Shown in pieces: positions 57,732 through 64,000 of a DNA stretch of 64,000 nt. Position 1 is the stretch's first letter, and every line of letters begins with the position of its first letter. Both the position numbers and the translations under genes were made by a program. The notes beneath the pieces were generated by a model that was given only the letters and a program-made list of their open reading frames with translations, was not told the DNA's origin and searched no databases. The DNA lies in assembly GCF_003935375.1 (NCBI RefSeq), contig NZ_RHQM01000001.1:186001-250000 (forward strand), written 5' to 3'. The DNA comes from Stutzerimonas xanthomarina (lineage in GTDB: Bacteria > Pseudomonadota > Gammaproteobacteria > Pseudomonadales > Pseudomonadaceae).

Positions 57732-59705
57732 TCAGGCTCCTTGTGCGGCCATGCCCAGCGCTTCGCGCACGCGGGTCTTCACCTTGACTCGATAACGACG
57801 ATCACTCGCCGCCAGCACACCGCCGAGCCCCATCATCAGCGCTCCGAGCCAGATCCAGCGAACAAAGGGCTTGATATGAACACGCACGGCCCACGCCCCA
57901 TCACCCAGCGGCTCACCCAGCGCGACATAAAGGTCGCGGGTGAAGCCCGCATCGATACCCGCCTCGGTCATCGGCATCTGCTGCACGGTGTACAGGCGCT
58001 TTTCCGGGTGCAGCGTGGCGATCTGCTTGTCGCCGTCGAGCACGCGAATGGTCGCCTTGTCTGACGTGAAGTTAGGTCCTTCGTGATGCACCGCGCCTTC
58101 GAAGACGAACTCATAGCCGCCAAGCGACAGCGACTCCCCAGGAGCCAGGCGCAGATCGCGCTCCGCACTTTGGTGGCTGGTGAGTACCACGCCAATGGCA
58201 CAGACCGCCAGCCCGAGGTGCGCCAGATGCATGCCCCAGTAGCTTGGCGCGAGGCTGCGCATGCCCTTGAACAAACCCTTGTGGCGCGTCTTGTCCAGCA
58301 GATCACGGACGCCAGCGATCACCACCCAGGCCGCCAGCAAGGACACTGCAAGCACCGCCCAGTTGAAGTCACCGAACAGCAACGAGCCCAGACCACCAAG
58401 CACTACGCTGGTGATCAGCACTGGCGTGAGCATGCCGAGCAACCACTTCAGCGGAGTGTCCTTCCAGCGCACCAGGATTCCGACACCCAACGTCAGCATC
58501 AGCGCGCCAATCAGCGGAACGAACATCGCATTGAAGTACGGTGGACCGACGGAAAGCTTGGCACCGGACAATGCGTCCAGCAGCAGCGGATAGAGCGTGC
58601 CGAGGAGAATCATCGCCGTGGCGACGACCAACAGCAGGTTATTGACTAGCAGCAGAGTCTCGCGCGACCACAGGCCGAACCCGACCTGGCTCTTGACCAC
58701 AGGCGCGCGCATGGCAAACAGCGTCAGCGAGCCGCCTACCACCATCAGCAGAAAGATCAGAATGAACACGCCACGCTCGGGATCGGTAGCAAACGCGTGC
58801 ACCGACGTCAGCACGCCGGAACGGACCAGGAAGGTCCCGAGCAGGCTCAGCGAGAACGCCGCGATTGCCAGCAATACGGTCCAGCTCTTGAACACGCCGC
58901 GCTTCTCGGTCACTGCCAACGAGTGAATCAGCGCCGTACCGACCAGCCAGGGCATGAAGGAGGCGTTTTCCACCGGATCCCAGAACCACCAGCCGCCCCA
59001 GCCGAGCTCGTAATAGGCCCACCAGGAGCCAAGGGCAATGCCCAGGCCGAGGAAGGCCCAGGCGACGAGCGTCCAAGGACGCGACCAGCGTGCCCAGGCC
59101 GCGTCAAGGCGACCACCCAGCAACGCGGCGATCGCAAAGGCGAACGCCACCGAGAAGCCCACGTACCCCATGTAAAGCATGGGCGGATGGACGATCAAAC
59201 CGAAATCCTGCAGCAGTGGATTGAGGTCGCGTCCATCCATTGGAACCTGCGGCAGCAGCCGCTCGAAGGGGTTCGAGGTGACGATAAGAAAGAGCAGGAA
59301 ACCGATGCTGATCAAGCCCATGACGCCGAGCACGCGCGCCAGCATGTCTTCCGGTAGCTGGCGGGAGAAGATCGCCACGGCAAAGGTCCAGCCGGCCAGG
59401 ATGAAGGCCCACAGCAGCAAGGAGCCTTCGTGAGCACCCCAGACTGCGCTGAACTTGTAGTACCAGGGCAAGGCACTGTTGGAGTTGTGGGCGACGTAGG
59501 CAACGGAGAAATCGTCGACCATGAAGGCGTAGGTCAGGCAGGCGAAGGAGAAACCGAGAAAGGCGAACTGACCCCAGGCGGCTGGTTGGGCCAGGCCCAT
59601 CCACTGTCGGTCACCGCGCCAAGCACCGATCAGCGGTAGCGTGGCCTGGACTACTGCCAGGCACAGCGCCAGAATCATCGCCAGATGGCCGAGCTCGGGA
59701 ATCAT
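57732..59705 (-). CDS. ccmF: Heme lyase CcmF
   Basis: Large membrane protein catalysing heme attachment, 657 residues and about 15 helices. The WWD signature reads [20 protein letters not shown] with flanking histidines (LALCLAV helices and [15 protein letters not shown]). [20 protein letters not shown] is another family segment. The large periplasmic C-terminal domain contains [20 protein letters not shown] and [20 protein letters not shown]. Start overlaps the ccmE stop (ATGA). Everything agrees with a functional CcmF. Confidence 0.96.
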   Translation of the reverse strand: MIPELGHLAMILALCLAVVQATLPLIGAWRGDRQWMGLAQPAAWGQFAFLGFSFACLTYAFMVDDFSVAYVAHNSNSALPWYYKFSAVWGAHEGSLLLWAFILAGWTFAVAIFSRQLPEDMLARVLGVMGLISIGFLLFLIVTSNPFERLLPQVPMDGRDLNPLLQDFGLIVHPPMLYMGYVGFSVAFAFAIAALLGGRLDAAWARWSRPWTLVAWAFLGLGIALGSWWAYYELGWGGWWFWDPVENASFMPWLVGTALIHSLAVTEKRGVFKSWTVLLAIAAFSLSLLGTFLVRSGVLTSVHAFATDPERGVFILIFLLMVVGGSLTLFAMRAPVVKSQVGFGLWSRETLLLVNNLLLVVATAMILLGTLYPLLLDALSGAKLSVGPPYFNAMFVPLIGALMLTLGVGILVRWKDTPLKWLLGMLTPVLITSVVLGGLGSLLFGDFNWAVLAVSLLAAWVVIAGVRDLLDKTRHKGLFKGMRSLAPSYWGMHLAHLGLAVCAIGVVLTSHQSAERDLRLAPGESLSLGGYEFVFEGAVHHEGPNFTSDKATIRVLDGDKQIATLHPEKRLYTVQQMPMTEAGIDAGFTRDLYVALGEPLGDGAWAVRVHIKPFVRWIWLGALMMGLGGVLAASDRRYRVKVKTRVREALGMAAQGA

Positions 59706-60169
59706 TTCGCGTACTCCTGCTTACCGCCCTCGTAGTGCTTCATCATGCCGCTCTTCTCCAGCGCCTGAGTTACTTCGGGCGGCATGTAGTTTTCGTCATG
59801 CTTGGCCAGCACTTCGTCGGCAACCAGAACGCCCTCGGAATTGACCCGACCCAGCGCGACGATACCCTGCCCTTCGCGGAACAGGTCCGGGAGAATTCCC
59901 TGGTAAGTGATAGTGATCGCCTGGGCGCCATCAGTGACACGGAAGGCGACGCTGAGTGAGTCGTTGGTACGCTTCACCGAACCCTCTTCGACCAGGCCGC
60001 CTGCTCGAATCCGGGTGCCCTCAGGAGCCTCCCCCGCTGCGATCTGGGTCGGTGTGTAGAACAGGTTGATGTTCTGCTGCAGAGCGGACAACGCCAGCGC
60101 CACGGCGATACCGACACCGGCGAGGATCGCCAGGACGATGAAAAGACGCTTCTTGCGCACCGGATTCAC
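59702..60169 (-). CDS. ccmE: Heme chaperone CcmE
   Basis: Carries heme covalently on a histidine and delivers it to CcmF. The 155-residue product has an N-terminal anchor ([20 protein letters not shown]), [14 protein letters not shown], the OB-fold core, and [18 protein letters not shown] with the heme-binding His in HDENY. The start is a GTG at 60169 overlapping the ccmD stop. It lies between ccmD and ccmF as expected. Confidence 0.95.
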   Translation of the reverse strand: MNPVRKKRLFIVLAILAGVGIAVALALSALQQNINLFYTPTQIAAGEAPEGTRIRAGGLVEEGSVKRTNDSLSVAFRVTDGAQAITITYQGILPDLFREGQGIVALGRVNSEGVLVADEVLAKHDENYMPPEVTQALEKSGMMKHYEGGKQEYAK

Positions 60170-60342
60170 TTCGACTCCTCCCGGCGCAAACGACGCGCCT
60201 CATCTTGCAGGTAACGCCGGCGTGCCAAGGCTGGCAGCGCGACGTTGAGAATCAGGACAGCCAGGCTGATGCCATATGACGTCCAGACATACACGCCATG
60301 ATTGCCCATGGCGATGAAATCCGCGAAGGATGAAAAGTTCAC
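60166..60342 (-). CDS. ccmD: Heme exporter protein CcmD
   Basis: Small membrane protein that helps release holo-CcmE from the CcmABC complex. Read directly from sequence: 58 residues, [20 protein letters not shown] then [20 protein letters not shown] and a charged tail. The MGNHGVYVW segment before one helix is the CcmD signature. The start is a GTG (60342) overlapping the ccmC stop (GTGA), and the stop overlaps ccmE in the same way. Confidence 0.93.
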   Translation of the reverse strand: MNFSSFADFIAMGNHGVYVWTSYGISLAVLILNVALPALARRRYLQDEARRLRREESK

Positions 60343-61094
60343 GAGTTGTTTCCTACCAGAGCCTTGACCTCATTCTTCACCCAGCTGGCGCGCGATTCGC
60401 GACGCAGCACTTCCAGGCGCATGCGCATCAGCAGCACCGCGGTGAAGAAGCAGTAGAAGCCGATCACCATCACCAGGAGCGGCAGCCACATTTCCACTGG
60501 CATCGCCGGTTTTTCGGTGACGGTGAACGTTGCCGGCTGGTGCAGCGTGTTCCACCACTCCACCGAATACTTGATGATCGGGATGTTTACCACTCCGACG
60601 ATGGCCAGCACAGCGCACGCCTTGGCCGCGCTGTCACGATTGCTGATCGCCTGTCCGAGCGCAATGATGCCGAAGTACAGAAACAGCAGGATGAGCATCG
60701 AGGTCAGCCGTGCGTCCCATACCCACCAGGCACCCCAGGTCGGCTTGCCCCAGACCGCGCCGGTCAACAGGGCGATGAAGGTCATCCAGGCGCCGATGGG
60801 GGCAGCCTGCTGCAGAGCCACATCGGCCAGCTTCATCTTCCAGACCAGCCCGACCACCCCCGCCACGGCGAGCATCACGTAGATCGACTGAGCGAGAAAC
60901 GCAGCCGGCACGTGGATATAGATGATCCGGAAGCTGTTGCCCTGCTGGTAATCCTCAGGCGCGAACGCTAGACCCCAGACCACACCGACGCTGACCAGCA
61001 GCACAGCTGCCCAGGCAAGCCAGGGCAGCCAGCGGCCGCTGATCTCGTAGAACCATTTGGGTGAGCCCAGCTTGTGAAACCATGTCCAGTTCAT
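60339..61094 (-). CDS. ccmC: Heme exporter protein CcmC
   Basis: Attaches heme to CcmE, 251 residues and six helices. The WWD motif is [20 protein letters not shown], preceded by [20 protein letters not shown] with the heme-ligand histidine and followed by [18 protein letters not shown] with the second. Start and size are standard. About 90 bases separate it from ccmB, the only sizeable gap within the ccm cluster, so an internal promoter is possible. Confidence 0.95.
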   Translation of the reverse strand: MNWTWFHKLGSPKWFYEISGRWLPWLAWAAVLLVSVGVVWGLAFAPEDYQQGNSFRIIYIHVPAAFLAQSIYVMLAVAGVVGLVWKMKLADVALQQAAPIGAWMTFIALLTGAVWGKPTWGAWWVWDARLTSMLILLFLYFGIIALGQAISNRDSAAKACAVLAIVGVVNIPIIKYSVEWWNTLHQPATFTVTEKPAMPVEMWLPLLVMVIGFYCFFTAVLLMRMRLEVLRRESRASWVKNEVKALVGNNS

Positions 61095-61187
61095 CGGATG
61101 ACTCGTCGTCCAGCGGGACCTTGCAAATGCAGGCCCCGAGATTCGTTACATCGACCGGGTGTGAGCGCCGGCCATCTGGGTGTGTCG

Positions 61188-61859
61188 CTATTCGCCAACG
61201 CTGATCTTCAGCCCGGCAGCTATCGCAAAGGGTGTAAGGGTCACGGCCAACGCAGTCAGACTGGCCAGCCAAAGCAGGTGACCGACTGCCGGCAGACCTT
61301 GCAACGACGCTTGCAGGGCGCCGCTGCCGAGAATCAGTACCGGGATGTAGAGCGGCAGGATGAGCAACGCCAGCAGCAAGCCACCCCGCTTCAATCCTAC
61401 CGTCAACGCCGCGCCCACCGCACCGAGCAGGCTCAGAATCGGCGTCCCCAGCAACAGTGAAACCAGCAGCACCGGAATGGTCCCAAGCGGCAGACCCAAC
61501 ATCAAGCCCAACAGTGGCGCCAGCAGCACCAGCGCCAACCCGGAAAAAGCCCAGTGCGCCAGTACCTTGGCGAGAACCAGGAGCGCGAGCGGGTGCGGCG
61601 AAACGACCCACTGCTCGAGCGAGCCATCTTCGAAATCACTGCGAAAAAGACCATCCAGTGACAGCAGAACGGCCAGTAATGCTGCCACCCAGACCAAGCC
61701 GGGAGAGATGGTTTGCAGAAGCTGAGTCTCCGGCCCTACCGCAAGCGGGAACAACGCGATAACGATGGCGAAGAACACCAGCGGGTTGGCCAGCTCAGCC
61801 GGGCGACGGAACAGCAGACGCGTCTCGCGCGCCAGCAGAAGAGTGAATACGCTGCTCAT
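61188..61859 (-). CDS. ccmB: Heme exporter protein CcmB
   Basis: Membrane component of the CcmAB ABC transporter, 223 residues and six helices. It has [60 protein letters not shown] and [20 protein letters not shown], all typical of CcmB. Its start overlaps the ccmA stop (ATGA), so the two are translationally coupled. Length is normal. Confidence 0.95.
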   Translation of the reverse strand: MSSVFTLLLARETRLLFRRPAELANPLVFFAIVIALFPLAVGPETQLLQTISPGLVWVAALLAVLLSLDGLFRSDFEDGSLEQWVVSPHPLALLVLAKVLAHWAFSGLALVLLAPLLGLMLGLPLGTIPVLLVSLLLGTPILSLLGAVGAALTVGLKRGGLLLALLILPLYIPVLILGSGALQASLQGLPAVGHLLWLASLTALAVTLTPFAIAAGLKISVGE

Positions 61860-62503
61860 GCGGCTCGCTGTCCCAGATCGAGCTCACAATAGCCGGTAGG
61901 CTTTTCCGTCAGGCTGTGGTGAGTGGTCAGTACGACCAGTCCGCCCTGCTCGCAATGCGCTGCGAGATGCCTCTCAAGCTGCGCCACGCCATGTTTGTCG
62001 AGCGCGGTAAATGGCTCATCGAGAATCCACAGCGGCGGTGGCGAGAGATACAGACGCGCCAGCCCCACGCGGCGCTGCTGGCCAGCAGAAAGGGTATGAC
62101 AGGGCACGTCTTCGAACCCGCGCAGTCCCACTTCGGCAAGTGCATGCCATATCGCCTCGCGGCTGGCCGGCTGGTGCAACGCACAGAGCCAGGTGAGATT
62201 CTCCTCAGCTGTCAGCAAGCCCTTGATGCCAGCAGCATGGCCGATCCACAACAGGTTGCGTGCCAGTTCACCACGCTGAGCGCTGAGCGACCGGCCCTTG
62301 AGCAGCACCTCGCCTGCGGTTGGTTGCATCAGGCCGCATAGCAGGCGCAGCAGACTGGTTTTGCCGCTGCCATTGGGCCCGGAAATCTGCAGCATTTCCC
62401 CACTCTCGAGACGCAGATCCAGCTTATCGAAAAGCAGCCGCCAATCCCGTTCGCAAGCGAGGGCTACGGCTTCGAGAAAGGGAGTTGACACGGCTGGCGA
62501 CAC
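61856..62503 (-). CDS. ccmA: Heme exporter ATP-binding protein CcmA
   Basis: ATPase of the CcmAB transporter releasing holo-CcmE, 215 residues. Walker A is [19 protein letters not shown], the signature is [16 protein letters not shown] and Walker [20 protein letters not shown] carries the switch His. The GTG at 62503 is used; a GTG four codons later is also possible. It is the first gene of the ccm operon, and the space to the divergent fliK should hold promoters for both. Confidence 0.93.
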   Translation of the reverse strand: MSPAVSTPFLEAVALACERDWRLLFDKLDLRLESGEMLQISGPNGSGKTSLLRLLCGLMQPTAGEVLLKGRSLSAQRGELARNLLWIGHAAGIKGLLTAEENLTWLCALHQPASREAIWHALAEVGLRGFEDVPCHTLSAGQQRRVGLARLYLSPPPLWILDEPFTALDKHGVAQLERHLAAHCEQGGLVVLTTHHSLTEKPTGYCELDLGQRAA

Positions 62504-62627
62504 CTCAAGATGAAAAAGGCCTGGCCGCTATACTCAGGAAGCAGGGCCAGGCGGGCGGAATTATACATGGCAACCTTTGGTGCCGAGGGCCGCGAACGCG
62601 AAAGGTTGTAAGAGCATTTGAGGAAAG
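62504..62627. other. Divergent spacer between ccmA and fliK
   Basis: A 124-base space that contains AGGAAAG before fliK and TATACT near 62526 on the plus strand, a possible -10 for fliK. A matching -35 was not convincing. Confidence 0.4.
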
Positions 62628-64000
62628 ATGACCGAGATCAAGAGTACCACTGCCCTGCCCCCAAGCAGCGCGCCGCGCCAGGCGGCAGCGGCGAATGACC
62701 TCGCTTTGAAACTGCTGCAACCGATGCAAGGCCTTCTGGCGGCTGGCGAAAACGCCGAAGCGGAGGTAGTCAGCATCAGGGAAGCGGCGCAGGCATTTCG
62801 GCTGGTGCTGCGGCTGACCATGGGCAGCGGGCGCCAGGCGACCGTCGAGGTCAGCAGCAACAAGGCGCCGCCACCCGGCACCGCATACGTCATCACCGCC
62901 CTGTCCGACACCCGGCTGCTGGCCGCTCCACAGATCGCCGGGCGCCAGCCCGCCTCGATGATCGACCTTCAGCAACTGCCGGTCGGCAGCGTCATCCAGG
63001 GCCGTGTCGTGGCGACCAGTCAACAGCAGTCGGAGGACGGGCAGAAGATCTTCAAGGCGGTCATCAGCCTGCTCAACAGCCCCGTCGCTGGACAGAAGCT
63101 GAATATCGAATCAGCCAACCCGCTGGCACTCGGCAGCCTGCTGACAGCGCAGGTCAAGGGCGACCAATCCCTCGCATTCCTTCCGCTGAGCGGGCGCCTC
63201 GATCAGCTGCATCTCGGCGAGCAACTGGGCGCCCAACACCACCGCCAGGCCTCGCTGGAAGGCCTGTTCAAGGCTCTACAGGGTGGTACCGGGGCTCTCC
63301 CCGAGGGGCTGCGCGGCGCCGCCGAAAAACTGCTGGGGCTGATACCCGAAATGCAGCAACTGGGCGATCCCAAGGCACTCGCCGCAGCGCTGGCCAGGAG
63401 CGGCGTGTTCCTTGAGGCGCGCTTGCTGGCCGGGCAAACCGAAGGACTGCAGGGCGACCTCAAGGCCGGGCTGCTGCGCCTACTGGCGCAAATGCCCAAT
63501 CTTCCAGGTAGCACGCCGCTGGCCAGCGCCCAGGCCAGTGCCGCCATGGGCCAGGCGTTGCCTGCATTTGCGCGGCAAGCGCTGGGCTCCCTGGCGCAAA
63601 GCAATGTCCGTCAGCTCGCGCTGGGGTTCCCGCTACCAACCCGAATGCCGCCTGGCCTGGAAGAAGAAGCCGACCTCGAAATGCTGCTCAAGCTCGCAGC
63701 CGCCGCGGTATCCAGGCTGCAGACCCATCAACTGTCCAGTCTCGCGCAGACACAAATCGGCCCGGACGGCGCCCTCCTCACCACCTGGCAGCTGGAGCTG
63801 CCAATGCGCGACCAGCGCGATATCGTGCCGCTGCAAATCAAGCTGCAGCGCGAAGAAGAGCCTAGAAAGCAGGAAAAGGAGCGTGGCGAGCCGCTCTGGA
63901 AGATCGAACTCGCATTCGATGTCGCACCACTCGGGCCACTGCAAGTTCAAGCACAGTTGACGCGCGGCACCCTCACCAGCCAGCTGTGGGCCGAGCGCAG
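62628..64000 (+). CDS. fliK: Flagellar hook-length control protein FliK, 3' end outside window
   Basis: Controls hook length by switching export specificity. The frame from the ATG at 62628 (AGGAAAG upstream) stays open to the window end, 457 codons. The N-terminal part is Ala/Gln-rich and low-complexity (SSAPRQAAAANDLALKLLQP), the middle is rich in Gln, Leu and Ala, and near the edge it reads AFDVAPLGPLQVQAQLTRGT and LTSQLWAER, which belong to the conserved FliK C-terminal domain. The missing part is the end of this domain. It is divergent from ccmA; other fli genes are expected beyond the window. Confidence 0.87.
   Translation, partial: MTEIKSTTALPPSSAPRQAAAANDLALKLLQPMQGLLAAGENAEAEVVSIREAAQAFRLVLRLTMGSGRQATVEVSSNKAPPPGTAYVITALSDTRLLAAPQIAGRQPASMIDLQQLPVGSVIQGRVVATSQQQSEDGQKIFKAVISLLNSPVAGQKLNIESANPLALGSLLTAQVKGDQSLAFLPLSGRLDQLHLGEQLGAQHHRQASLEGLFKALQGGTGALPEGLRGAAEKLLGLIPEMQQLGDPKALAAALARSGVFLEARLLAGQTEGLQGDLKAGLLRLLAQMPNLPGSTPLASAQASAAMGQALPAFARQALGSLAQSNVRQLALGFPLPTRMPPGLEEEADLEMLLKLAAAAVSRLQTHQLSSLAQTQIGPDGALLTTWQLELPMRDQRDIVPLQIKLQREEEPRKQEKERGEPLWKIELAFDVAPLGPLQVQAQLTRGTLTSQLWAER

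Overview
The window is a chromosomal segment of a gamma-proteobacterium of the Pseudomonas group, most likely a Pseudomonas stutzeri / Stutzerimonas-type organism. This is inferred from gene content and order: ihfB next to wzz and an O-antigen locus; tRNA-Glu, tRNA-Gly, GST, GPx, MsrB, AlaA-type aminotransferase and HtpX in a row; fleQ-fleS-fleR; a ccmABCDEFGHI cluster; and EF-P with EarP. No rRNA or CRISPR array is seen, and no complete insertion sequence.

Region 1 (1-17.8 kb, all minus strand) is a lipopolysaccharide O-antigen locus. In transcription order it has two tandem wzz paralogues, a scar with the remnant of an MBL-fold gene, then a complete CDP-tyvelose pathway (ddhD, ddhA, ddhB, ddhC, prt, tyv). 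After these come wzx, a GT2 glycosyltransferase, wzy, a second GT2, and the GDP-fucose set gmd-fcl-gmm-manC; manC runs off the left edge. The layout predicts a Wzx/Wzy-dependent O-antigen containing the 3,6-dideoxyhexose tyvelose and probably L-fucose. The central wzx-GT-wzy-GT part is AT-rich and has several long homopolymer tracts.

Region 2 (18-34.8 kb) is mostly housekeeping: ihfB, a DeaD-type helicase, an unusual chemoreceptor, a spermidine-synthase-like protein, class II DAHP synthase, efp with earP, the 4.5S SRP RNA, a renalase-like oxidoreductase, a MotA/MotB-like pair, a ZIP transporter and a MacB-like ABC exporter (adaptor, permease, ATPase).

Region 3 (34.9-41.7 kb) is a sulfide/persulfide detoxification island. 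A forward operon encodes an MBL persulfide dioxygenase, a DUF442-SQR fusion, a SulP transporter and a rhodanese. A convergent operon encodes a BigR/SqrR-type ArsR repressor with two cysteines, two YeeE/YedE proteins and a frameshifted DUF2892 gene. A divergent CsoR/RcnR-family regulator with non-canonical ligands lies beside the repressor. The repressor promoter carries a perfect AT-rich palindrome over its -10.

Region 4 (41.8-50 kb) holds tRNA-Gly and tRNA-Glu behind a clear promoter, followed by thiol/redox and proteostasis genes (GST, DUF815 ATPase, GPx, MsrB, aminotransferase, HtpX, a DUF2959 lipoprotein, TPMT). Region 5 (50-64 kb) holds flagellar regulators fleR, fleS, fleQ and fliT, a small lipoprotein, the whole cytochrome c maturation operon (ccmA to ccmI, minus strand) and the 5' part of fliK, which runs off the right edge.
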